A DNA stretch of 64,000 nt from Limnovirga soli (lineage in GTDB: Bacteria > Bacteroidota > Bacteroidia > Chitinophagales > Chitinophagaceae): positions 310,001-374,000 of the forward strand of contig NZ_WHPF01000003.1 in NCBI RefSeq assembly GCF_013106755.1, in the 5' to 3' direction. Below, piece by piece: positions 52,601-62,001 of this stretch; position 1 is the first letter of the stretch; each line of letters begins with the position of its first letter. The translations under genes were made by a program, and so were the position numbers. The notes beneath the pieces are model-generated. The model ran no database searches. It worked only from the letters and a program-made list of their open reading frames with translations, and had not been told where the DNA came from.

Positions 52601-55600
52601 GGCATCTGCTTCAGAGGCATTTATTTGTCTTAGTACTACCTGACTATGCGTCCACGCCATTTCAAAAACACGGTCTTTATGTGGTTTGTTGTCCTGATAC
52701 TTGTTTATCAGGCCCTGGCAACCTTCTCTGGTTTCTGCTATCCCTGTTACCAGGTCAATAGCAACTGATTCATCAGGGGCAAGGCTTATCCGGTATCTAA
52801 TTGCTGCAATTGGGTCTAATACGGAGCCCTGACTGCCTGATAATTTGTCCAGGTTTTTCATTGCTTGGGGGTGCTGACTTGTATTTCCCCGGCCAATAAA
52901 TTTCATCCGGTCAGTCTCATAAGATATTTCCTCTGCGTGTTTCCCTTCCATAGACAACAAATGAAACATCCATGGCGCTTTTTCTTCTACTGATCTTGGT
53001 CTTCTTGTACATAGGATGGTATGTTGGGAAGGTAATATTTCTGTTTGTACAAATAAGTTACTGAAAGCGGGTTGAATAATATCTGATGCAGCAGGAGCAA
53101 TTACCAATTCTGCATAACTTGTAATGGCTATTGTTTTGCGTATATTGGAACAATTGGTAATAGTAACCCTGCGCATTTCAATATCATCTTCTGGCGAAAC
53201 AACAATCTCCGTATGACATTCAATTTCATTAGATAAGGTGTGAAAATCAACACGACTTTGCGAAAATGCTGCTTCATATTTTTCCCCTTTTTTAAGGGTT
53301 GGCTGATGCATATTCGACCAATATTTCCCTGTTTCCAAATCCTGCAAATAACAAAATGTACCCCAGTTGTCTTGAGTACAGTCCTCACGCCAACGTGTAA
53401 CTGCAAGCTCTTTCCATCGGCTATAGCCTCCTCCAGCATTTGTAACCATTACATGGTATCTTCCGTTTGAAAGGAGTTGTACTTCCGGCAGTGGCGTATC
53501 TGCGGTATTCATTACAAGTGTTTCACTTCCAATTGACAGATAACTGATATCTGCAATATCCGTTGTATGTGAATGGAAAATAGTGGATGTAGGAATTCTT
53601 TCCTGTAATAATAAAAGTATGGCCCTGAATTGTGGCTCGGACTCAAATAATTTTTGTAAAGGTTTATTCAAAAGCAGATTGGCAAGTGATAGCAGCGTCA
53701 TTCCCTGATGATGTGCCATAAAGGAATAAATAATTGCATTTGATTGTCCTCGCTGCTGCCGGGAGGGTGTATAGTCAATAGCTTCGTAAAATCCATACCG
53801 GCCTTCAAAACCTTTTTGGGTAAGCAATTCTAAATTTTCACAAGCTTTTTTAGGCGATACCATCAATGCTAGTGCAGATGCATATGGTGCAATGACAAAA
53901 TCTTCTTCAAGCCCCCTCTTCAATCCCAATCCTGGCGCACCAAATGCCCTGTATTGATATTCGGAATTAGCATTTACCATATTGTAGCCCGACTCTGAAA
54001 TACCCCAGGGTTTCCCCATTTTTTTGCCATATCTAATCTGCCAGTCAACAGCTGCTTTACAGGTTTGATCTAATAATGTATTTTCAAAACTAGGCATTAC
54101 CAAAAGCGGCATCAGGTATTCAAACATTGACCCACTCCAGGAAAGTAATATAGGATTTCTCCCTGCATTGGTTAGTAATCTTCCTAATGAAAACCAGCTT
54201 TTTTCTGGTAGTTTACCTTGTGCAATTCCTATATAGGTGCATAAGCGGGCTTCCGAAGCCAGTAGGTCGTAAAAGCCAGTCTCAGTATGATGGTCCTGTA
54301 CATTGTATCCAATTGTAAAAAGATTGGATGTTTTATCATATAAAAAATCCCATTCAACCCCAGACATTTCCTCACATTGTTGCAACAAAAATTCAATCGA
54401 TTGGCTATTTTCATTCGCCAGTGCAATTGTATTTGCTATTGCAACTTCTAAAAGGGTTAACCATTCATTTTCTGTGTTTGTATTCTTATCCCTGACTTGA
54501 GAGAGTACTTTTTTTTGCAATTCATGAGCCGAACTTGTAAGGGTAAATAAAGTCGAGTTATCATGGTTGTCATCAAATGAAGCGAATTTCTGTGGAGCAT
54601 CTTTTAAAATAAACCATGGGTTATACATTTCAAGTTCTTTATTAATGCTTTCAAATTTTTTTAGCATCTGTACATTCCACCAGTATGTTTCACTTTCAGG
54701 TTTAATATTTATTTTTTCAATTGCATCAGAGTAATGTAATGCCAGCAGGGTTACCTGCAACTTTGTTTCATCACAATTAAATACATTTCCTTTACAGATA
54801 CTATCTATATCTTTTCTAAAATCTGTAAGAAATCCTATATCCTTTTCATCCAAAGTGTCTGTTAATACAAGTAGTGTATCTCTAATCCCTTTAAATATAT
54901 TAACACCAGTAATTTTTTGATTTGGTAAGGATATAATACCTTGTTTTAGTACCATTAAATGGCCAATTAGGTTGCCGCTATCCACTGTAGAAATATATTT
55001 TGGCTGTAATGGAGTGAGTGTTTCAATATTGTACCAATTATAGAAATGCCCTTTAAAGCGTTCCATTTTAGTCATTGATTGTAGAGTATCTTTTGTCCGT
55101 TGTATAAAACTTGAAATAGATATATATCCAAATTCATAAGCGGTTAGGTTAGATAGCAAAGCAATGCCAATATTAGTAGGCGATGTTCTGTTGGCAAGGA
55201 TGGCAATGGGTTGTTGCTGAAAATTATCTGGTGGTAACCAATTACCAGTTTCCTTAACAAAAGAATCAAAAAAGCCCCAGGTTTTACGGGCTATTTTATG
55301 TAGGAAATTGGTTTGTTCATCTGTAATAATTGCTACTTGTTTTTCCAAAGGCTTGCTGATCCACCAGGTAATAAATGGGGCAATGAACCATAATAATAAA
55401 ACGGGTAGTGCTACAATTAGGTTTGAAGGAAGGTAAATTAATAAAAATGTAAACAAGGCAATGCTCAAAAATGGGGATACCCACATGGTATAATAAGATG
55501 CAGAAAAAGGTAAGATATTAGTAAATATATTGTTTGAAAATGGATGCCATTCAAGCATTTTTTTACGTGTAAACAGCATTCTCCAGATGGTAACAAATAT

Positions 55601-58366
55601 AGCCTTGCAATTTGCATATGCTTCATAAGGAAAGCAGATGAAATTGAAAAGTGTTTTTCCCGAAATGTCAATAATTCTGCGAAAAGAGTTCTTTAAATGG
55701 TTTAATAAAATAATGTCTTTTGGCTTTTTTATGGTATCCCACGCAGAAGAAATAAATATTGGAATAAGAATTATTGAAGTTACTAAAATGGTCCAAAACA
55801 AAGTGGAAGTTAATACCATCCAGCCCGAAAGCATAAGACCGGTAAGCGCTAAGGGAATTAGGCTGCGTCTGATATTATCAAAAATTTTCCAGCGTGATAA
55901 TGCTGATAATGGGTTTTTATGCGAATGTTTATCCGAACCGGGAACAAAAGGAAACATCCAGCTTAATATCTGCCAGTCTCCGCGCACCCATCTTATATTT
56001 CTGGTCATATCCGAACGGTAGGTAGCAGGATATTTTTCAAATAACTGTACATCGCTAACCAGTCCTGAACGCAAATAGCACCCTTCAAGTAAATCATGAC
56101 TTAAAATACTGTTTTCAGCAAATTTTCCATCTAATACAGTCCTGAAAATATCTATTTCGTAAATACCTTTTCCAATAAAGGAACCCTCTGAAAATAAATC
56201 CTGGTAAACATCCGAGGATGCTCTTGTGTAAGGATCTATACCAGCTTCATTTCCATGCATACGTGTAAACAGCGAGCCATCGTTATCAGGTAGGCTAACA
56301 GTAACCCTGGGTTGAAGTATGCCATAACCCTTTGTTATCCGCTTCTTGTTTGGGTTATACCATGCCCTGTTTAAAGGGTGGGCCATGGTGCCTATTAATT
56401 TCCATGCCGTATCAAGTGGTAAATGCGTATCAGCATCCAGTGTTATTACAAATCTTATCAGTGGAAAAACTGATTGGTCGCCAATAATAAAAGAAAAACA
56501 TTCTTTTGAACTTCCTCTTAGCAGTCCATTTAAGTCTGATATTTTGCCCCGCTTTCTTTCATATCCCATCCATGTATTCTGCTGCGGGTTCCATTTTCTT
56601 GGACGGTGAAAAAGATAGAATAAATCGTTTTCTTCCCTTTGATATTTTTTATTTAAAGCTAATATTCCCTCGCTTACTTTAGTTAAAAATATACTATCCT
56701 CATCTAGTATTTCCTGAGAGGCATCTGTAAAATCAGTTAGTAAACCAAAATGCAAATGTTTATTCCTGTTTGCCAAAAATCTTATTTCCAAAGCCTCTAA
56801 TAAGTTCTCTATTTCTCCTTTATTGATCAGCATTACAGGTATAACCACCAAGGTGCGATAAGCGGACGGTATTTCTATAGAGAAATCCATTCTAGGCAAC
56901 AAGTAGGGCTTTACCAGTAAAGTAGAGAAAAAATTGGTAACAGAAATGGCCAGCTGGCTGGCACAAAGCAACGCGAAAATAACTATAACCCCTAGTAGCC
57001 AAAACTGATTGGTTTCTGCACTTGCCTTTTTTAAGATCAGTGCACTTATTGCAATGGTTATAACTATAATTGAAGTTAAGTACACAAAAAAATTATGTCT
57101 TTGAAATGCCTGTTTTATCTTCTTCAAAAAAGGAGCCCGGAAATTGGCCATTTTTTTTGTTGCCGCAACGCCTTCACCTATCAGGTAATAGCCTACATGC
57201 GACGCATATTCTTCGTCTTCATTTTTTACAATATGCTCCTGCATAAGTTGTATGGCAATGCAAGCCACTTCAAATTCGCTTGAGGTGCTTTTTTTGGCAA
57301 TATTTTCCACAATATGGCGGTAGCGGTCACGGGTGGCAAAATCCATTAAGCTGTAAATGCCATTATTGTCCTCTCTCAGTTTTTTTTCAACAATACTGTG
57401 GTTTTCTACAAAATCCCTCCAGTCCATAGCGCCCAATAAACGCAGGCTGCCAATGCTATTACTTATCGATACCTGGTTAGCTGCCTGTTTTTGATTTTCC
57501 GCATTAATCAATTCATTGCTGGTTAATCCAGTTTCTGATAATTGCTGCTCAACCCAATTAAGTGCCAATGCCAGTCCGGGGCCCTTACCCCTAAATTGCC
57601 TTGTTAACTCAGAAACAAATGCACTTGAAATGGGTGGATTTGATCTTGACATATCTGCAATAACCAGTATTAAATTTTTTGGGTCTTTCTCAGCAGTTTC
57701 AATCATTTTTAGGGCCCAATAATCTGCCAGGTTTCTATCCACCCTGTCTATGGCAATTCTTGCAGAAACACGCCTTATGTTCTCTATAAGTGCTAACCGC
57801 AACATAATAGGTATTGCCCATAATTCGCCCAATAACAAATTGGTAACGGTTTGATAGGATTTTATAAAACCACCCAATCTTTCCATATCTATTCTGCCAT
57901 CGCTGTGAGATATGATTTGCAGCACTATATCATAAATGCGTATTTCACCGGGAGATATATTGTTTAAAAGCTGTGGTAGTGTCTCACTGTAATTTTTGGG
58001 AAAATGCGTTTTTGCTATTCGAATGTGCTCCTCTATCAGGTAATAATTATCTATCAGCCATTCTCCGGCAGGTGTTACATGGTACTTTCTTTTAATTGAA
58101 TCGTTCAGTAGTTTGCGCACTTCATCCAATATGATTTCGTTTTCTGCCAGCCTGCCTAATAAATGATTTTTTAAAGGATTAGTGTTTAACTGATGTGTGC
58201 CTGCTAATGCTATACCAAATCTATCCATCTGATCGGAGCTGTATAATTCGGCCCGCAATGGTTCTTCGTTTAAATAACTACGTTCAAGATTGGTTGTTTG
58301 AAAATAGCTTCGCATGTTTGCAATTATCTCGTGGGCAGAAGGTATAAGTTTCATAGTTGTATTCAT
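49673..58366 (-). CDS. ndvB: NdvB/ChvB-type cyclic beta-glucan synthase homologue
   Basis: A 2897-aa giant membrane enzyme. It has an N-terminal soluble region (about 1-425) and two helices (about 425-490). The GT84-type glycosyltransferase contains VITLDADTHLPLDTAW (about 640), then a membrane-helix cluster (about 825-1000). A glucoamylase-like domain (about 1040-1560) has NRTSPTNIGIALLSNLTA and KPWGISESGYN. Two beta-sandwich repeats (about 1640 and 2150) precede a GH94 phosphorylase-type barrel (about 2340-2750) with RSGFYQSGGAFGFRDQL and catalytic-Asp GGDWNDG (about 2579). In Rhizobiales this enzyme makes and closes periplasmic cyclic beta-1,2-glucan. The length matches the family. No transport gene is adjacent. 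Confidence 0.92.
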   Translation of the reverse strand: MNTTMKLIPSAHEIIANMRSYFQTTNLERSYLNEEPLRAELYSSDQMDRFGIALAGTHQLNTNPLKNHLLGRLAENEIILDEVRKLLNDSIKRKYHVTPAGEWLIDNYYLIEEHIRIAKTHFPKNYSETLPQLLNNISPGEIRIYDIVLQIISHSDGRIDMERLGGFIKSYQTVTNLLLGELWAIPIMLRLALIENIRRVSARIAIDRVDRNLADYWALKMIETAEKDPKNLILVIADMSRSNPPISSAFVSELTRQFRGKGPGLALALNWVEQQLSETGLTSNELINAENQKQAANQVSISNSIGSLRLLGAMDWRDFVENHSIVEKKLREDNNGIYSLMDFATRDRYRHIVENIAKKSTSSEFEVACIAIQLMQEHIVKNEDEEYASHVGYYLIGEGVAATKKMANFRAPFLKKIKQAFQRHNFFVYLTSIIVITIAISALILKKASAETNQFWLLGVIVIFALLCASQLAISVTNFFSTLLVKPYLLPRMDFSIEIPSAYRTLVVIPVMLINKGEIENLLEALEIRFLANRNKHLHFGLLTDFTDASQEILDEDSIFLTKVSEGILALNKKYQREENDLFYLFHRPRKWNPQQNTWMGYERKRGKISDLNGLLRGSSKECFSFIIGDQSVFPLIRFVITLDADTHLPLDTAWKLIGTMAHPLNRAWYNPNKKRITKGYGILQPRVTVSLPDNDGSLFTRMHGNEAGIDPYTRASSDVYQDLFSEGSFIGKGIYEIDIFRTVLDGKFAENSILSHDLLEGCYLRSGLVSDVQLFEKYPATYRSDMTRNIRWVRGDWQILSWMFPFVPGSDKHSHKNPLSALSRWKIFDNIRRSLIPLALTGLMLSGWMVLTSTLFWTILVTSIILIPIFISSAWDTIKKPKDIILLNHLKNSFRRIIDISGKTLFNFICFPYEAYANCKAIFVTIWRMLFTRKKMLEWHPFSNNIFTNILPFSASYYTMWVSPFLSIALFTFLLIYLPSNLIVALPVLLLWFIAPFITWWISKPLEKQVAIITDEQTNFLHKIARKTWGFFDSFVKETGNWLPPDNFQQQPIAILANRTSPTNIGIALLSNLTAYEFGYISISSFIQRTKDTLQSMTKMERFKGHFYNWYNIETLTPLQPKYISTVDSGNLIGHLMVLKQGIISLPNQKITGVNIFKGIRDTLLVLTDTLDEKDIGFLTDFRKDIDSICKGNVFNCDETKLQVTLLALHYSDAIEKINIKPESETYWWNVQMLKKFESINKELEMYNPWFILKDAPQKFASFDDNHDNSTLFTLTSSAHELQKKVLSQVRDKNTNTENEWLTLLEVAIANTIALANENSQSIEFLLQQCEEMSGVEWDFLYDKTSNLFTIGYNVQDHHTETGFYDLLASEARLCTYIGIAQGKLPEKSWFSLGRLLTNAGRNPILLSWSGSMFEYLMPLLVMPSFENTLLDQTCKAAVDWQIRYGKKMGKPWGISESGYNMVNANSEYQYRAFGAPGLGLKRGLEEDFVIAPYASALALMVSPKKACENLELLTQKGFEGRYGFYEAIDYTPSRQQRGQSNAIIYSFMAHHQGMTLLSLANLLLNKPLQKLFESEPQFRAILLLLQERIPTSTIFHSHTTDIADISYLSIGSETLVMNTADTPLPEVQLLSNGRYHVMVTNAGGGYSRWKELAVTRWREDCTQDNWGTFCYLQDLETGKYWSNMHQPTLKKGEKYEAAFSQSRVDFHTLSNEIECHTEIVVSPEDDIEMRRVTITNCSNIRKTIAITSYAELVIAPAASDIIQPAFSNLFVQTEILPSQHTILCTRRPRSVEEKAPWMFHLLSMEGKHAEEISYETDRMKFIGRGNTSQHPQAMKNLDKLSGSQGSVLDPIAAIRYRISLAPDESVAIDLVTGIAETREGCQGLINKYQDNKPHKDRVFEMAWTHSQVVLRQINASEADAQLYGRLASSILFTNASLRAEPAILINNHRQQSGLWGYSISGDLPIVLLKIAKQVNMQLVIQMVQAHAYWRLKGLQVDLVIWNEEHSGYRQIFQNEIGALIPVELKDRPGGIFVRASDQISNEDRILFETVARINISDNGGTLADHVKRKQLARVAIPYAVALKKYEPSLETLSLPDDLVFLNDFGGFSPDGSEYIIGINNKKTTPAPWVNVLANPDFGTVVSESGSAYTWTENAHELRLTPWHNDPVSDKGGEVFYLRDEETGHYWTTTLLPAGGSSLYITRHGFGYSIFEHLEAGIYTEMCVFVDIEEAVKFTILKIRNQSGRPRKLSATGYTEWVLGDTSTKTAMHIHTEIDADSGALFAKNPYSTEFSKRVAFFDVDYIKKTYTADRSEFIGRNGSLRNPDAMRRIKLSGKVGLALDPCSAIQVPIDLLSGEEQEIVFRLGAGKDNNSTSSLVRQFQGATIAQNAFEKVKKYWASIVGTVQVETPDTAINIITNGWLTYQTISSRLWGRSGFYQSGGAFGFRDQLQDVLSLLHAAPQLARKQIIRCAQHQFKEGDVQHWWHPPIGRGVRTRITDDFLWLPFVTSLYISHTGDNSILNESASFLDGRMLNQEEHSYFDLPIVSDRSASIYDHCVLAIKHAFNYGVHGLPLIGGGDWNDGFDKVGEGGKGESVWMAFFLYEILMQFSHTAVINNDTSFAGTCQSEAAILKQNIENHAWDGDWYKRAWFDDGTPLGSIVNEECKIDSIAQSWSVLSGAGTSDRMNIAMESAYNKLVEKETGIIKLLEPSFDKSALNPGYIKGYVPGIRENGGQYTHAAIWMIMAFAKLNNNERVWELLQMINPINHGKTAKDIGIYKVEPYVIAADVYAGNQHAGRGGWTWYTGSAGWMYRLITESFLGIQKSGNELTLMPCIPKDWELYKVHYRYMNTMYHIAITKDSQIESMEIIVDGVLQANAVITLNDDTIEHMVEVLLPR

Positions 58367-58555
58367 TTAAGCAAAAGTTCATTCTGCCCGGTATAATTTT
58401 TTGTATGCCTGGCGCAATACCTTTTTTGCAATTGTTGGCTGTTTCTAATTAGTTTCTACTTGCAAGGATTTAGTTGCTTGCCAAATAAAATATGTAGGTA
58501 TATTAAAGGCCAGGATTTTGCAGTTACCTTAATAAAGCTGCCAATAATTACTACA

Positions 58556-58610
58556 GTACAAGAGTGCGACGCAAGTAAAGCCTGATATGTATATATATAT
58601 GCCGGGCTAC
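58556..58610 (+). repeat. Single repeat half-unit
   Basis: GTACAAGAGTGCGACGCAAG, 25-base spacer containing a (TA)n run, then GCCGGGCTAC. Confidence 0.83.
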
Positions 58611-58807
58611 AAAAAAATGCACTACAGCAAAACTCAGGTTGATTACCTGTTTTTTTAAAGCTAAAGGTGGGTGCTTTAACACATTAAATTGTTACACTAT
58701 TTTGCGAAATAGTTACATCATTTACATATTTTGACTGTCGCCAATTTTTGTTGGTGTATTTGCTGCTTTATTGCAGTTGCATAATGGAATAAATAAGTAA
58801 AAGTGTT

Positions 58808-58861
58808 GGGCCCGGCAATGGCTATCATGGCATCGCCGCTTGCGTCGCACACTGCAGGGTT
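58808..58861 (-). repeat. Single repeat half-unit, GCAG variant
   Basis: GGGCCCGGC, spacer, then GCTTGCGTCGCACACTGCAG. It matches the variant at 46.56 kb and lies downstream of the GH110-like stop. Confidence 0.83.
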
Positions 58862-58912
58862 CGGGGCTATGCGCAACAAAGAAATGCAGCTGCAATTTTT
58901 TACGTATGTGCA

Positions 58913-60766
58913 TTATCGCTGTTCAACGGCCAGTGATTTGGCAGGCTGAATGCTAATATCTTTTATGGTCATTTTTTGCAGTAAAATATTCTTACCCAAT
59001 ACATTTCCGTTTAGCTGATTATTGGCAATGGTTACTTTTTTACACGCCAGCAAACTAAACATATTTTTATTGGGGTGAAACGGAGTGAACCGATTACTAC
59101 GGGTTATGGTATTATTGGAAAAGGTCAGGCCTTCTACGGATTTGGCATATAATACCGGATAATCATATGGATTAAACTGGTTATTGGTTATCACAATGTT
59201 TCTATGAAAGGGTGTGTTTTTATCTATAACCGGAATTTCCGGATCAATACTAATAATGGCTTCACAAAACTGGTACATAGAAGTTAAACAGGCATCCTTA
59301 AATACATTACGTTGTATCAGTACATCTTTCACTGCTCCGGTTTCAAACCATTGGTTGGCATCGCCTGCAATTAAAATTGCTGATCCGCTTGATTCAAAAA
59401 TATTATCCTCAACTATTACTCTGCCTGGTGTGGAAATAAGTATCCCACGTGCCCGGTTAACACCAAATACAGAATTGCGGATGGTAATATGGGGTGTCCA
59501 GCTAATATTTTCCAATGCATCTTTTACAGCAATTCCATCAGCAATATTTTCTATAAAGCGGATAATAAAATCGGTAGTGTTTAATGCCGTAAATGAAGCT
59601 ACAATACCATATGTTTTTGTTTGCATGCTGGTATGATTAATAAAGCCAACAGTATCGCCGGCTTGTGCCCACACCATGCCAATACTTTGTTCATGCATAA
59701 AACGGCAAAGCAATTCGGTAGCCGATTTTTTTTCTATGATTTGTACAGCAGTGCCATGCACATTAATAGGGTCGTCCATCAAACCTGTAAAAGAACAATG
59801 GTCTATCAATATCTGCCCCTTGCAATTTGAAAAATGGCAGCCATCATCATGCCCACTAAAATAGCGGCCTTTTGCTGCATTGGGTACTACCTGTATATTG
59901 CTGTAATCCAGGTTTTCTGAGTATTGCGCTAATATGCCTAACCCAGCTGTTTGAAACAGGTAAATATTAGCTAGACGTATGTTTTTGCTTTGGGTTATAA
60001 AAATGCCGGCATGATCTCTTTCGTTGTGCCGCATTACCAGTATGTTGCCAATGGCTGGCTTGCGTGTAAAGTTATAGTTTAACCTTATGGTATTGGCTGA
60101 AAGTTGAATAGCGGTATATTGTTCCCATTTGTTGCCCAGCACGCCATCATCTCCGGTTTGAGGTGCAATCATATGGCTGCTTTTTTCAAATTCCATACAA
60201 CCCCACCATTGGCTTTTCCAACCCTCGCCGGTAAAGAATAATTTGCCTTTTTCAATTATAAAAGGGTAGGCGGTACTATCTATTTGCAGGTCAATATAAT
60301 GTGTGCTGGTATCTTTTACACTAGCTTGTGCAGTAAGTGGAATATCCCAGTCTATCTGAACATTTTTAATGGTAATATCCTGGCTTTGGTCAATTGTAAA
60401 GGGCTGCACCCTGTCGTGATATATAAAATCAGATCCGTTGGCATCAATGGTTAAATTGTTAAATCCGTATATCCAAATAGGGCAACGTTTGGGATTTATT
60501 TCGGTAGTATTCGATTCAAAATATTCTTTTTCAATGCTGTATTGCGGCCAAAAATCGTAACGGCCTTTTTCAAAGAAAAGTATGGGGTTCTTTTTGGTGC
60601 GGCAACTATCCAGTGCAGTCTGTATTATTTTTACTGCATTTTCACGTGTATTAGGCATTAACCCAAATGATTTTACAAAAACGGTATCTCCGGCAGCAGC
60701 AAATAATGCAGTTGGTAAAAGCACTATTAACAACGGGGCTAGTATGCAGGCAATAATTTTTTTCAT
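58913..60766 (-). CDS. GH110-like alpha-1,3-galactosidase (parallel beta-helix)
   Basis: 617 aa from the ATG at 60766, where a clear signal peptide begins (MKKIIACILAPLLIVLLPTALFA); an upstream ATG at 60805 adds 13 residues. The mature protein is a right-handed parallel beta-helix. Family-like features are GDTVFVKSFGLMPNTRENAV, LFFEKGRYDFWPQ, IYGFNNLTIDANGSDFIYH, SGHDDGCHF and GLMDDPINVHG. The Asp pairs in the last two motifs are the likely catalytic residues. Known GH110 enzymes invert alpha-1,3-galactose linkages such as those on blood-group B glycans or carrageenan-type substrates. The substrate here is unresolved. Confidence 0.85.
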   Translation of the reverse strand: MKKIIACILAPLLIVLLPTALFAAAGDTVFVKSFGLMPNTRENAVKIIQTALDSCRTKKNPILFFEKGRYDFWPQYSIEKEYFESNTTEINPKRCPIWIYGFNNLTIDANGSDFIYHDRVQPFTIDQSQDITIKNVQIDWDIPLTAQASVKDTSTHYIDLQIDSTAYPFIIEKGKLFFTGEGWKSQWWGCMEFEKSSHMIAPQTGDDGVLGNKWEQYTAIQLSANTIRLNYNFTRKPAIGNILVMRHNERDHAGIFITQSKNIRLANIYLFQTAGLGILAQYSENLDYSNIQVVPNAAKGRYFSGHDDGCHFSNCKGQILIDHCSFTGLMDDPINVHGTAVQIIEKKSATELLCRFMHEQSIGMVWAQAGDTVGFINHTSMQTKTYGIVASFTALNTTDFIIRFIENIADGIAVKDALENISWTPHITIRNSVFGVNRARGILISTPGRVIVEDNIFESSGSAILIAGDANQWFETGAVKDVLIQRNVFKDACLTSMYQFCEAIISIDPEIPVIDKNTPFHRNIVITNNQFNPYDYPVLYAKSVEGLTFSNNTITRSNRFTPFHPNKNMFSLLACKKVTIANNQLNGNVLGKNILLQKMTIKDISIQPAKSLAVEQR

Positions 60767-60986
60767 AGTAAAGTTGTAGCTAAAATTAAGTAAGCTAAAC
60801 GGCAAGCCATTGCAATGTTAAATAATTACTGGTTTTGAATAGTAAAAGTATTTTGGCAAACCGTTTTGAATGGCTTTCAGCTTGACTACCATGGTCTGGA
60901 TAATTTCCGGGGCATAATCTGGCCAAAATAATACATCTTTATAGGAATAATTTTCCACTTAAACTGAAGGTCCAGAACATATTTTT

Positions 60987-61913
60987 ATGAAGAACCATAT
61001 ACCACTATCCGGGGTAGTGCCCATAATTCCTACTCCATTTTTAGCAGATGAAACCATAGATGAGCCAGCCTTATGCAGATTAATTGATTTTGCTGTTGAT
61101 GCAGGCTTGCAAGCTGTTTGTTTGCCTGCCTATGCCAGTGAATTTTATAAACTGAGTGACGAAGAAAAATTAAAGGTAGTAAGCATTGCAGTGCAGCAGT
61201 CGGCAGGGCGTATTCAAATAATGGCGCAATCTAATAGCCCATCGTTAAAAATTGCCATTCAACTGGCGCAGGCCAATATTGCAGCCGGTGCTGATATTAT
61301 TTCTCTTGCCGTTCCCCGCATATTTAGTTTGCCTGAAGCCTCCATTAAAAAATACCTCTCCCAGTTTTTTGCTGCAATACCAGCTACGCCGGTATTAATT
61401 CAGGATTTTAATCCGGGTGGCGCTTCATTAAGCGTGGCTTTAATAAACGAATTAAGAAAAGAACATCCCAACTTTAAATACCTGAAACTGGAAGAGCCAT
61501 TATGTGCGGTAAAGTTTGAGGAAATTATTGCTGCCACTGAGGGAGCGGTTGGTGTGTTTGAAGGCTGGGGTGGTTTGTATACTATGGAGCTGATACCTAT
61601 TGGCATAAGTGGTATTATGCCGGGTTTGGGTGTGTCAGATATTTTACAAAAGATTTTTACCCTACGCAAAAATGGCGAAACGAATAAAGCTTTTGAGTTA
61701 TTTGAACGGGTGATGCCGCAAATATTTTTCTCCCTGCAAAACATGGAATTGTTTCATTATGCTGAAAAGGAATTATTGATGGCACGTGGTATTCTTGATA
61801 ACAGTATTGCCCGGCAGGCAGCGTATACACCTGAAGCTTCCAGCGTGCAGTATATTCAAGAACTGAACCAACGTGTTGTACAATTGGTGGCCGATATGAA
61901 AACAAGGTATTAA
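60987..61913 (+). CDS. Dihydrodipicolinate-synthase-family aldolase (non-DapA)
   Basis: A 308-aa TIM barrel of the DapA/NanA class I aldolase family. The Schiff-base lysine is K167 in YLKLEEP. The usual GTTGE stretch is replaced by PAYASEFYKLS (48-58), and the family YNxP with its catalytic Tyr is replaced by IQDFNPGG (138-145). This is therefore not lysine-pathway DHDPS but a pyruvate-linked or keto-acid lyase with a modified site. It is followed by ridA-type and ceramidase-like genes on the same strand. RidA-type proteins often accompany enzymes that release reactive imines. Confidence 0.85.
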   Translation: MKNHIPLSGVVPIIPTPFLADETIDEPALCRLIDFAVDAGLQAVCLPAYASEFYKLSDEEKLKVVSIAVQQSAGRIQIMAQSNSPSLKIAIQLAQANIAAGADIISLAVPRIFSLPEASIKKYLSQFFAAIPATPVLIQDFNPGGASLSVALINELRKEHPNFKYLKLEEPLCAVKFEEIIAATEGAVGVFEGWGGLYTMELIPIGISGIMPGLGVSDILQKIFTLRKNGETNKAFELFERVMPQIFFSLQNMELFHYAEKELLMARGILDNSIARQAAYTPEASSVQYIQELNQRVVQLVADMKTRY

Positions 61914-61946
61914 CTAAGTGTATTTTTTGCTGAGACAAACGATAGC

Positions 61947-62001
61947 GTACAAGAGTGCGACGCAAGGATGCTGCCGGTTCTTGCTACTGTTGGGTACAAA
62001 A
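61947..62001 (+). repeat. Single repeat half-unit
   Basis: GTACAAGAGTGCGACGCAAG, spacer, then TTGGGTACAAA as a diverged second box. It lies between the aldolase-family gene and ridA. Confidence 0.8.

Larger units (their letters stand above)
58367..58912. other. Intergenic region upstream of NdvB-like gene
   Basis: A 546-base gap with two repeat half-units facing away from each other (58556-58610 and 58808-58861). A short (TA)-type run lies at about 58589-58600. The leftmost 180 bases, upstream of the NdvB-like start, should hold its promoter. A small minus-strand frame at 58722-58913 overlaps the repeat and is not credible. Confidence 0.5.

Noticed and set aside
58722-58913. Minus-strand 63-aa frame
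   Set aside because: It overlaps the GCAG-variant repeat and has a His/Arg/Cys-rich composition typical of noncoding sequence.
60987-61913. Calling the aldolase-family gene dapA
   Set aside because: The catalytic Tyr and Thr motifs of true DHDPS are replaced, and the context is catabolic rather than lysine synthesis.
2206-62001. Reading the dispersed repeats as a CRISPR array or as ordinary terminators
   Set aside because: Copies are kilobases apart with no regular spacers, and several lie between divergent start codons where no terminator is expected.
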